A stretch of DNA of 58,520 nucleotides, from positions 1-58,520 of the forward strand of contig NZ_SMKW01000060.1 in the NCBI RefSeq assembly GCF_004348985.1. Reading direction: 5' to 3'. The notes beneath the pieces were generated by a model. It worked only from the letters and a program-made list of their open reading frames with translations. It was not told the DNA's origin and searched no databases. Of this stretch, positions 34,736 to 42,664 are shown piece after piece. Source of the DNA: Saccharopolyspora elongata (GTDB lineage Bacteria; Actinomycetota; Actinomycetes; Mycobacteriales; Pseudonocardiaceae). The translations under genes and the position numbers were made by a program. Every line of letters starts with the position of its first letter. Position 1 is the first letter of the stretch.

Positions 34736-37099
34736 TCAAGGCGCTGGAGCCCGATGTGCGCGGGCTTCGTCATCGGATTCGTCGAGGGACGCGATCCAGG
34801 AGGCGACTTGGGTGCGGGAGGCGAAGCCGAGCTTGCCTAGCATGCGCTCGACGTGGCCGTCCACGGTGCGGGGCGAGATCACCAGGTTCTCGGCGATGGC
34901 GCGATTGCTCAGTCCCGTGGCGATCAGGCGCGCCACCTCCAGTTCCCGGTCCGTGAGCGGGCAGCTTCGGGCGACACACGTCGCGGTGGTGGGCTTGACG
35001 GCTGCGTCGATTTCCAGGGCGAGCTCGATCGCCTCGGCCTTGGTCAGATGAGCCAGGCGCTGGGCGACCTTCGCCACCCGTTCCGCGCCCACCGTTTCGA
35101 CGACCTGTTGGGCCAGGCGCAGGGAGTCTGCGGTGATGTGGGGTCCGAACGCATCGATGGAGGTGCCGAGCCGGTGCCACACCGCTCCGGCGGCAGCTCC
35201 CAGCATGGCGGCGTTGTCCGCTTGCTGGTTGGACATGGCGATCCAGGACATCAGCTCCAGCACCAGGGCCGTGCAGACGCCGTCGGTGAAATCGCGCTGG
35301 ATCTCCAGGGCCGCCGTCGCGGCCTGCTTGGCCGCGGCCATGTCGCCCGCGCGCCAGTGCTGCAGGCCGCTGATCCACAGGGCGTAGGCGTGATTCCAGC
35401 GTTCTCCGTGCCGGGCGCTTACGGCTAGCACCTCCCGGCAGGTCTCCAGGGCGTCGCCCGCGGGCTCCTGGAAGTTGCGCGCCATGGCGAGCTGGAACTG
35501 CGCGGTGAGCACCGCGCCGGTGCTGCCGAGCGCCCGGTGCCCCTGCACAGCCCGGTGGTACAGGCCGATCGCCGTGGGCAGGCTGCCGCTGAAGAGGTGG
35601 TACAGGGCCCGCCAGTTCGCGGCGTGCGCGGCCAGCTCCTGGTCGTCCAGCACCACTGCCACGTGCTCCAGCTCCGCCAGGCGGACGGCGGCGGCCTCGC
35701 GATCCCCCTGCAGGAGCGTCGCCCAGGCCGCCACCCACAGCACCGACCCCCGCTCGACGGTGTCGCCGTCCAGCACGTCGAGGATGCGGTCCAGCCATCG
35801 CCTTCCCTCGCTGAGCGAGCCGCCGGCGATCCAGTGGTAGCGCAGGAAGGACGCGAGCCGGCCGCCCGCGGGACGCTCGTCGGGTGTGGTGAGGGACCAT
35901 TCCAGCGCCGCGAGCAGGTTGGCGTGGTCGCGCCGCATGGTGGCGAGCATCTCGTGCTGCCCGGGCCCGCACCAGCGCTCCACCATGGAGCGGGCCTGGC
36001 GCAGATAGTGATCGCGCATGCGGCGCCGCAGCACCGGCAGTTCCCCGAGTTCGTCGAGCCGCTCGGCGCCGTATTCGCGCACGGTCATCAGCTGCCGGTA
36101 GCGAACCCGTTCACCGATGTGCTCGGCTATCACGATCGACTTGGCGACGAGCCGGTCGAGGACGTCGACGACGCGCTCGGCGGCGAAGTCGCCGAACCCG
36201 CAAACCTCCTCGACCGCCGTCAGGTCGCATCCGCCCGGGAAGACCGACATCCGCGCCCACAGCAGGCGTTCGTCATCGGAGCACAGCTCGTGGCTCCAGT
36301 CGATCAGTGCGCGGAGCGTCTGCTGTCGCGGCCGAGCCACGCGACTGCCGCCGGTGAGCAGTTCGAATCGGCGGTCCAGGCGCTCGACGACCTGGCCGAC
36401 GGACAACGTGCGCAGCCGGATGGCGGCGAGTTCGATGGCGAGCGGCATCCCGTCGAGCCGTTCGCACAGCTGTTGGACGGCAAGGCGGTTGGCATCGGTG
36501 ACGGCGAAGTCCGGGGCGACGCTGCGCGCCCGGTCGACCAGCAGCTGAACGGCTTCGCTGTGGTCGACGCTCGCGGCGTCGTGCAACTGCTCGGCCGTCG
36601 GTACCGACAGGGGCGGGATCACCGTGACAAGCTCGCCCGCGATGCCGAGCGGTTCGCGACTGGTGGCCAGGACGCGCAGGCCCGGTGCCGTTTCGAGAAG
36701 TTCGGCCAGCAGTTCGGCGGTGGGCGTCAGCACGTGCTCGCAGTTGTCCACGACCAGCAGCACCTGCTGGGTTCCCAGATGATCGACCAGTTGCTGGGTC
36801 GCGGACCGGTTCGACTGGTCCAGGACGGCGAGCGCCGAGGTGAACGCGGAGGCCACCTCGCGCGCATCGCCGAGGCTGGCCAGCTGGACGACCTGAATAC
36901 CGTCCCGGAACGCCCTGCGAACCCGGTCCGCGACCACCAGGGCGAGCCGCGTCTTACCGATGCCGCCGGGACCGGTCAGCGTGACGAGCCGGGAGGCCGA
37001 CAGATTCCTGCGCACGCCGGCGATCTCCTGCCGACGCCCCACGAAACTGGTGAGACCGCCAGCGCCGACCAGACAACCGCGTCCACTGTCGTCGTCCAT
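34736..37099 (-). CDS. LuxR-family regulator with N-terminal ATPase (NB-ARC-like) domain
   Basis: 787 residues from ATG 37099. An STAND-type ATPase begins at FVGRRQEI, with Walker A LTGPGGIGKTRLAL, Walker B QVLLVVDNCEHVL and the VLATSREPLG sensor. A long helical repeat middle follows. A C-terminal LuxR helix-turn-helix ends the protein: LTDRELEVARLIATGLSNRAIA, ISPRTVDGHVERMLGKLGF. Such proteins are often pathway-specific activators. It diverges from the flavin reductase-hydroxylase set, which is the likely target. Confidence 0.93.
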   Translation of the reverse strand: MDDDSGRGCLVGAGGLTSFVGRRQEIAGVRRNLSASRLVTLTGPGGIGKTRLALVVADRVRRAFRDGIQVVQLASLGDAREVASAFTSALAVLDQSNRSATQQLVDHLGTQQVLLVVDNCEHVLTPTAELLAELLETAPGLRVLATSREPLGIAGELVTVIPPLSVPTAEQLHDAASVDHSEAVQLLVDRARSVAPDFAVTDANRLAVQQLCERLDGMPLAIELAAIRLRTLSVGQVVERLDRRFELLTGGSRVARPRQQTLRALIDWSHELCSDDERLLWARMSVFPGGCDLTAVEEVCGFGDFAAERVVDVLDRLVAKSIVIAEHIGERVRYRQLMTVREYGAERLDELGELPVLRRRMRDHYLRQARSMVERWCGPGQHEMLATMRRDHANLLAALEWSLTTPDERPAGGRLASFLRYHWIAGGSLSEGRRWLDRILDVLDGDTVERGSVLWVAAWATLLQGDREAAAVRLAELEHVAVVLDDQELAAHAANWRALYHLFSGSLPTAIGLYHRAVQGHRALGSTGAVLTAQFQLAMARNFQEPAGDALETCREVLAVSARHGERWNHAYALWISGLQHWRAGDMAAAKQAATAALEIQRDFTDGVCTALVLELMSWIAMSNQQADNAAMLGAAAGAVWHRLGTSIDAFGPHITADSLRLAQQVVETVGAERVAKVAQRLAHLTKAEAIELALEIDAAVKPTTATCVARSCPLTDRELEVARLIATGLSNRAIAENLVISPRTVDGHVERMLGKLGFASRTQVASWIASLDESDDEARAHRAPAP

Positions 37100-37362
37100 G
37101 GTCTCCGATGTCCTCGCCTCGGCCGTTCCGCTGACCCTATGTCGAAGGACACTTCGTGCCAAGGACGCACGCCCGGAGAAACACGGGCTTTCCCCGGCCA
37201 GCGCTCCGATTCATAGTCCCGCGACCAGAGCCCATATCTTCCGCGAATCAATGCGATCACGGGTTCGAAGTGATGAGTACCCGCACGGGCAGAGGGGGTA
37301 CCGAAGGGGGTCATCTCACCCGAGACCGCGGCCACGCCCGTGTTCAGTCTTCTATCACCACG

Positions 37363-37403
37363 ACGCGGACCGGTGCAGTGGCGGGCACGGCACCGGTCCG
37401 CGT
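37363..37403. promoter_or_regulatory. 14-base inverted repeat in the divergent promoter region
   Basis: Arms 37363-37376 and 37390-37403 (ACGCGGACCGGTGC and its complement) are perfect, with a 13-base spacer. It sits in the 360-base gap between the LuxR-ATPase gene and the hydroxylase operon. It could be an operator for the regulator or a leader hairpin; no T-run follows. Confidence 0.45.
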
Positions 37404-37459
37404 GCCATACCTCCACAGGCAGGAGCGGGGCAATGTCACATACGAGGAGGAGCCGCTTG

Positions 37460-37567
37460 GTGAAGGAACCTGGAAGAGCGGCCGACCAGGCGTCCGCCAT
37501 TGGCGGCACCGGATGCGGGAAGAGCGTGCGCCTCGCATCCGCCGGCTCTCCGGGGTGGGCCACATGA
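37460..37567 (+). CDS. Possible 35-residue leader peptide coupled to the flavin reductase
   Basis: GTG 37460 lies 8 bases after a strong AGGAGGAG. The frame encodes 35 residues and its TGA overlaps the ATG of the reductase (ATGA at 37564-37567). The peptide contains IGGTGCGKS but resembles no family I know. The strong RBS here, and the overlap, suggest that translation of the reductase is coupled to this frame. It could also be the N-terminus of a lost gene. Confidence 0.4.
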   Translation: MKEPGRAADQASAIGGTGCGKSVRLASAGSPGWAT

Positions 37568-38136
37568 ACCAGCGCCACCTCCGGAACGCCTTCGGCCGCT
37601 TCGCCACCGGCGTCACGGTCGTCACCTGCGCCACCTCCGACGGCGGACGCCACGGCGCCACGGTCAACGCGTTCACCGCCGTCTCCCTGGAACCGGCCCT
37701 GTGCCAGGTGACCCTCACCCGCCGGTCCAAGGCGTGCCGGTATCTGAAGGACACGCCCTTCGCGGTCAACATCCTGGCAGCCGACCAGACCGACACCGCC
37801 TGGCACTTCGCCGGCCGGCCCGTGGAGCCGGAACCCCAGTGGTCCGACGGTCCTCTCGGCCCCGTGCTCACGGGAGCGGCCGCCACGATCTCGTGCCGCC
37901 CGTGGCGCACCTACGACGGCGGCGACCACCTGATCGTCATCGGCGAAGTGGTCGAGGCCGACATCACCGATCTGGAACCGCTGCTGTTCCACGCCGGGAC
38001 CTTCCGCCACCTGGACCGGCGGGACGCGGGCGCCCACTGGGGCGCCTGCCTGGACAGCCCCGAGAGCGGATGGTTCACCGGCGCACCGGCCTTCACCGCG
38101 ATGCACGCGAAGCACGCCACGCGGCACGCCTCGTAA
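37564..38136 (+). CDS. Flavin reductase (HpaC-like)
   Basis: 190 residues from ATG 37564. Segments FGRFATGVTVVTC, GATVNAFTAVSLEPALCQVTL, FAVNILAADQ and GDHLIVIGEVVEA define the FMN-binding reductase family. It would supply reduced FAD to the hydroxylase 38 bases downstream. It is a paralogue of the reductase at 22922-23509 but distinct in sequence. Confidence 0.93.
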   Translation: MNQRHLRNAFGRFATGVTVVTCATSDGGRHGATVNAFTAVSLEPALCQVTLTRRSKACRYLKDTPFAVNILAADQTDTAWHFAGRPVEPEPQWSDGPLGPVLTGAAATISCRPWRTYDGGDHLIVIGEVVEADITDLEPLLFHAGTFRHLDRRDAGAHWGACLDSPESGWFTGAPAFTAMHAKHATRHAS

Positions 38137-38174
38137 TTCCCAATCACACACCTTCGAGATCAGCTAGGAAAGAC

Positions 38175-39749
38175 ATGACTCAGGAAGACACCCGCTCTCC
38201 GGCCGCCCCACCCGCGGTGAACGTCCGCAAGACCCGCCCGCTGACGGGCGACGAGTACATCGAGTCCATTCGCGACGGACGGGAGGTGTGGGTCTATGGC
38301 GAGAAGGTCAAGGACGTCACCGAGCACCCCGCCTTCCGCAACTCGGTGCGCATGACCGCGCGGCTGTACGACGCCCTGCACGACGCGGACAAGCAGTCGG
38401 TGCTCACCGTGCCGACCGACACCGGCAGCGACGGTTTCACCCACCCGTTCTTCCGCACGCCGCGCAGCCGCGAGGACCTGATCGCCGACCGCGACGCGAT
38501 CGCCGAGTGGGCGCGGATGACCTACGGCTGGATGGGCCGCAGCCCCGACTACAAGGCGGCCTTCCTCGGCACCCTCGGCGCCAACAGCGACTTCTACCAG
38601 CCCTTCGGCGACAACGCCCGGCGCTGGTACGCCGAGTCCCAGGAGAAGGTCCTCTACTGGAACCACGCCATCATCAACCCGCCGGTCGACCGCGACCGCA
38701 ACCCCGACGAGGTCAAGGACATCTTCGTCCACGTCGACGAGGAACGCGACGACGGCCTGGTCATCAGCGGCGCCAAGGTGGTGGCCACCGGCTCGGCCAT
38801 CACCCACTTCAACTTCATCGCCCACTACGGCCTGCCGATCAAGAAGAAGGAGTTCGCGCTGGTCTGCACCGTCCCGATGGGCACGCCCGGCATGAAGCTG
38901 ATCAGCCGGCACTCCTACGCGATGAACGCCGACGTCATGGGCAGCCCGTTCGACTACCCGCTGTCCAGCCGCTTCGACGAGAACGACACCATCTTCATCC
39001 TCGACAAGGTGAAGATCCCCTGGGAGAACGTCTTCATCTACGGTGACGCCGAGAAGGCCAGCACGTTCTTCCCCGGCTCGGGCTTCCTGCACCGCTTCAC
39101 CTTCCACGGCTGCACGCGCCTCGCCGTCAAGCTCGACTTCATCGCCGGACTGCTGATGAAGGGCGTGGAGGTCACCGGCACCAAGGACTTCCGCGGCATC
39201 CAGACCCGCGTGGGCGAGGTCATCGCCTGGCGCAACCTGTTCTGGGGCCTGACCGACGCCATGGCGAACAACCCGGACTCCTGGAAGGACGACGCCCTCC
39301 TGCCGAAACTCGACTACGGCCTGGCCTACCGCTGGTTCATGACCCTGGGCTACCCGCGGATCAAGGAAATCATCATGCAGGACCTGGGCAGTGGACTGAT
39401 CTACCTCAACTCCAACGCCAAGGACTTCTCCGTCCCGGAGATCCGCCCCTACCTGGACAAGTACGTGCGCGGGTCCAACGGCTACGACTCCGTCGAGCGG
39501 GTCAAGCTGATGAAGCTGATCTGGGACTCCATCGGCAGCGAGTTCGGCGGCCGGCACGAGCTGTACGAGCGCAACTACTCCGGCAACCACGAGCAGGTAC
39601 GCGCGGAGATGCTCTTCACCGCTCAGGCTTCCGGCACCGCCGACGCCATGAAGGGCTTCGCGGAGCAGTGCATGGCCGAGTACGACCTGAACGGCTGGAC
39701 CGTGCCTGACCTGATCAACCCGGAAGACGTGAGCATCCACCGCCGCTGA
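38175..39749 (+). CDS. FADH2-dependent aromatic hydroxylase, HpaB family (Sam5-like)
   Basis: 524 residues from ATG 38175 (GGAAAG upstream). It follows Saccharothrix Sam5 (4-coumarate 3-hydroxylase) over its length: RPLTGDEYIESIRDGREVWVYGE, YGWMGRSPDYKAAFLGTL, HAIINPPVDRDR, TGSAITHFNFIAHYGLPI, GSPFDYPLSSRFDENDTI, FTFHGCTRLAVKLDFIAG, ELYERNYSGNHE. The family ortho-hydroxylates phenols such as 4-hydroxyphenylacetate, coumarate or carrier-bound tyrosine; an anthranilate 3-hydroxylase of Geobacillus is also reported from this kind of two-component system. The substrate is undecided. High G/C third positions and the IS flanks suggest import as a unit with its neighbours. Confidence 0.93.
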   Translation: MTQEDTRSPAAPPAVNVRKTRPLTGDEYIESIRDGREVWVYGEKVKDVTEHPAFRNSVRMTARLYDALHDADKQSVLTVPTDTGSDGFTHPFFRTPRSREDLIADRDAIAEWARMTYGWMGRSPDYKAAFLGTLGANSDFYQPFGDNARRWYAESQEKVLYWNHAIINPPVDRDRNPDEVKDIFVHVDEERDDGLVISGAKVVATGSAITHFNFIAHYGLPIKKKEFALVCTVPMGTPGMKLISRHSYAMNADVMGSPFDYPLSSRFDENDTIFILDKVKIPWENVFIYGDAEKASTFFPGSGFLHRFTFHGCTRLAVKLDFIAGLLMKGVEVTGTKDFRGIQTRVGEVIAWRNLFWGLTDAMANNPDSWKDDALLPKLDYGLAYRWFMTLGYPRIKEIIMQDLGSGLIYLNSNAKDFSVPEIRPYLDKYVRGSNGYDSVERVKLMKLIWDSIGSEFGGRHELYERNYSGNHEQVRAEMLFTAQASGTADAMKGFAEQCMAEYDLNGWTVPDLINPEDVSIHRR

Positions 39750-39842
39750 CCGCTGCTGCCGGGACGGTCCGGTGCCGCCCCGGCCCAGCTCGGAACAGCA
39801 CGATGAGCATCACCCGAACTTCGACACCCCTCACCGCGACGG

Positions 39843-39974
39843 GTGAGGGCGCTGCTCGGCGCGGTGCATCACGACGTGACCCGGGCGGCTAAGCCCGAAC
39901 TGATCCCGCGCCCCGTGGCCGACGGAGAAGGCGGCCTCGCGCGGCGGTACGACTTCGTCCTCGAACGGGCCTGA
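39843..39974 (+). other. Possible short gene remnant between hydroxylase and FAD synthetase
   Basis: A GTG-started frame of 43 codons (LLGAVHHDVTRAAKPELI, RRYDFVLERA) ends 17 bases before the FAD synthetase start. No family is recognised. The rest of the 240-base gap shows nothing else. It could be the tail of a deleted gene. Confidence 0.2.
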
Positions 39975-39990
39975 GACCAAGGATGCGGAT

Positions 39991-40659
39991 GTGACAGCAC
40001 AATCGTCCCCGAGCCTCCCGGAGTTCGCGTCGGCACTCCGGTCCTCGGGTACCACGTGGACGGGCCTGCGCGACGTGCCCTCCGACTGGCAAGGCGGCGC
40101 GGTGACCATGGGCGTCTTCGACGGATTCCACCGTGGTCATGCCGCGCTGGTCCGGCGCGTGCGCGAGCGGGCGGCCCAGCACGAGCTGCCGTCCGTGTTG
40201 CTCACTTTCGACCCGCACCCGCTCACGGTGACCTGCCCGGAGCGCGCGCCCAGGCAGTTGGCGTCGCTCGAAGAACGCGTCCGCCTCGCCCACGGCCTCG
40301 GCATCGACGCCGTACTCGTGCTGCCGTTCACCGCGGCGCTGGCCGGCATGGCGGCCGACGATTTCGCCGATCGAGTCCTCGGCCACGCGCTCCGGGCTCG
40401 CGCCGTGGTGGTGGGCGAGAACTTCCGCTTCGGCCGAGGGGGCGGTGGCGACACCGCCCTGCTCGGCCGCGCGGGAAGGCGGCTCGGCTTCACCTTGGAC
40501 GCCGTGCCGCTCGTCGCCCACGACGGCCGGGCCTGCTCCTCCACCCTGATACGCAGCTGCCTGGCGGCCGGTGACCTCAAGGGCGCCGAAGAGCTGCTGG
40601 GACGCCCGTGGCGCACGGCGACCTCCGCGCCGGCGATCGACGACATCGCGGAGCATTAG
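39991..40659 (+). CDS. FAD synthetase (RibF N-terminal nucleotidyltransferase domain only)
   Basis: 222 residues from GTG 39991. The nucleotidyltransferase signature GVFDGFHRGHAALV, then LTFDPHPLTV, VVGENFRFGRGG and SSTLIRSCLAAGDLKGAEELLGRPW are those of the FMN adenylyltransferase half of bifunctional RibF. The riboflavin kinase domain (another 120 residues) is missing; the stop comes where the linker begins. As part of a hydroxylase set that consumes FAD, it probably raises the local FAD supply. An insertion-sequence remnant starts six bases after its stop. Confidence 0.9.
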   Translation: MTAQSSPSLPEFASALRSSGTTWTGLRDVPSDWQGGAVTMGVFDGFHRGHAALVRRVRERAAQHELPSVLLTFDPHPLTVTCPERAPRQLASLEERVRLAHGLGIDAVLVLPFTAALAGMAADDFADRVLGHALRARAVVVGENFRFGRGGGGDTALLGRAGRRLGFTLDAVPLVAHDGRACSSTLIRSCLAAGDLKGAEELLGRPWRTATSAPAIDDIAEH

Positions 40660-40664
40660 GAGTT

Positions 40665-41440
40665 TCATTGATCGTGTCTAGCCGCTTGAGCCTGGTTGGG
40701 CAGTGTGATCTGGAATGTGCGGCCGTCGCGCAGGAGTGTCCAGATGACGTCGACCAGGCGGCGGGCGAGCGCGATCAATGGCTGGGAGTGGACCTTTCCT
40801 TCACCACGTTTGCGCTGGTAGAAGCTACGAGAGGGAATATCGGGCCGTTTGATGCTCGACAGTGCGGCCAGGTAGAACACTCGCCGCAGCCCGCGGTGGT
40901 AGCGCTTCGGGCGGTGCAGATTGCCTCGCACCCGGCCGGAATCGCGGGGTACCGGTGCGAGGCCGGCGTAGGCGGCCAGGCGGCCGGGGTTGCGGAAGGT
41001 GGCGAGCAGGTCGCCGCCGGTGTCGGCCAGCAGCTAGGCCCCAGGAACGGACCGAAGCCGTCGATTCTGGTGATCCGTTCGGCGTCTCGATGGGCTTGGA
41101 AGCGTTCGGGGAGTTGTTCGTCAAGGCCTTTGATCTCCCGACCCAGGCCCAACAGCTGGCAGGCCAGCCGGGCGATCAGCGGGACTAGGATCGTTTCTAC
41201 AGACAGGGAAACGGTTTACTCACCCGCAGCCGCCCAGGGTTTGTCCATGATGGACGGAACGGTTCGACTGTGCGCCTGATGTTCCCGCAGGTACGAACGC
41301 ACCCCGTCCGGGCTGGCGGCGCGGATGCCGTCGGGAGTCTGGAAACCAGCCAACAGGATCAGCGCGGAACGGGTGGAGAAATCGAAGGCCCCGCGACGGC
41401 TCGATCGCCTGGCAGCGGCCGGAACCCGCGCCTTAAAGGC
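40665..41440 (-). pseudogene. IS110-family transposase, decayed
   Basis: Minus-strand fragments from the N- to the C-terminal side: STRSALILLAGFQTPDGIRA, ACQLLGLGREIKGLDEQLPERF, ERITRIDGFGPFLG, LLATFRNPGRLAAYAGLAPVP, GNLHRPKRYHRGLRRVFYLAA and FYQRKRGEGKVHSQPLIALARR. These are the DEDD-transposase motifs of IS110. They occur in several frames and an internal stop lies near 41036, so no protein is made. Confidence 0.8.
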
Positions 41441-41690
41441 TGTCCATCACCGACATCAAGGGCACACGCGCTCGTAAGAAGACCCGCCGTCTACTTCGGT
41501 CACTGCGCACCCCGCATCCAACACCACCCAATAGGGCAGTGCTGGAACGCCAGCACACAACACCTGGGACGCAGCACCAGCTCAACAGACCCGAACAGCC
41601 TGTCCCGCTCGGAAATACGATTCTGGGTCTGGCCTGCAGCTTCTCCGCGCGGGGCAACGGCCACCACAGCACCTGGAATGATCCTTCGAT

Positions 41691-42216
41691 GCCGCTGTCG
41701 ATCGTCACCGCGCTGGTCCGAAATCTGATCAAGGTGCCCGCTGTTGTACTTCGCAACCGCATGGCCAAGGATGCGGAGGTGTTGGCGTTGCGGCACGAGA
41801 ACGCGGTGCTGCGCCGCCAGATCGCCCGGGTCCGCTGCGCTTCCTGCTCCGGGACCGGGATGCGAAATACACCCACGCCTTCGACGCCGTCTTCGCAGCC
41901 GACGACGTGAAGATCGTGCTCAGCCCACCGCAGGCACCGAAAGCGAACGCGATCTGCGAGCGAGTCGTGGGCACCCTACACCGCGAGCTCCTCGACCGGA
42001 TCCTGATCTACAACGAGGCCCACGCTTCGAACGCGCTCACCGAGTACATCCGGCACTACAACCAGCACCGCCCCCCAGCCCCGGCGCCAACTACCCCCGG
42101 ACAACACCGAACCACCACCAGCCTCGGCCACCGTCACCGACCTCCAGGTCCACCGAATCCGGCGACAACCCATCCTCGACAACCTAATCAACGAGTACCA
42201 CCACGACGCTGCCTGA
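41691..42216 (+). pseudogene. Integrase-core (IS3/IS481-type) transposase with internal deletion
   Basis: ATG 41691 starts LVRNLIKVPAVVLRNRMAKD and EVLALRHENAVLRRQI. A junction near 41825 jumps, in another frame, to the end of the catalytic core: FLLRDRDAKYTHAFDAVF, PPQAPKANAICERVVGTLH, YIRHYNQHRP. A further shift leads to the tail LQVHRIRRQPILDNLINEYH, stop at 42216. About half the protein and at least one catalytic Asp are missing. Confidence 0.8.
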
Positions 42217-42277
42217 CCGCACGGCATTGCCCCGGTTCACAGGGCCGAATCGTATTTTCGAGCGACACAGGGCACAA

Positions 42278-42655
42278 CTATTCACTCGCCATACTGCCTT
42301 TGTGAAGCCCAACCGTAACAGCAACCAACGAACTGGCGTCACCGTCGAGCCAGATATTGAACATGTGATACCGGCCAGAAAATGCGATTAAACGCAGGAT
42401 TTCACCCCGACATTTATCCACATCGCAAAGCAACCGATCCCATCCGATCACCTTTTCCGGGCGAAATCCCGGGCGCCTGAATCGCTTCTTGTAGATTTCC
42501 TGGACGCTCGCCTTCGAAACGACGGACATAGCGTATACATCAGGGGCACCGGGCAGCAAAAGTTCATCCTTCAGCAACCGAACAGCCTCGTCAGACCTCA
42601 TCGCCGCATCGATCGCAGCCACCAGGCGAGTCCTTGTTAGTTCTTCTACCGGCAA
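42278..42655 (-). CDS. Putative immunity protein for the Rhs toxin
   Basis: 125 residues from TTG 42655. Its RBS (GAGGGGG) overlaps the Rhs stop codon and the genes are 10 bases apart. No family is recognised: a small, acidic-to-neutral soluble protein (MRSDEAVRLLKDELLLPG, GWDRLLCDVDKCRGEI). In polymorphic toxin systems the gene directly after the toxin tip encodes its antidote, so the role is inferred from position only. The local base composition is lower in G/C than the Rhs core, as usual for exchangeable toxin-immunity tips. Confidence 0.6.
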   Translation of the reverse strand: MPVEELTRTRLVAAIDAAMRSDEAVRLLKDELLLPGAPDVYAMSVVSKASVQEIYKKRFRRPGFRPEKVIGWDRLLCDVDKCRGEILRLIAFSGRYHMFNIWLDGDASSLVAVTVGLHKGSMASE

Positions 42656-42664
42656 ATATCCCCC

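Noticed and set aside
37363..37403. Transcription terminator for the LuxR-ATPase or upstream genes
   Set aside because: It lies between divergent promoters, where no transcript is expected to end, and has no T-run; an operator or leader hairpin is more likely.
38160..39740. 526-codon minus frame opposite the HpaB-type hydroxylase
   Set aside because: Composition is Val/Gly/Asp/Arg-rich and lacks motifs; the plus strand encodes a clear hydroxylase over the same bases.
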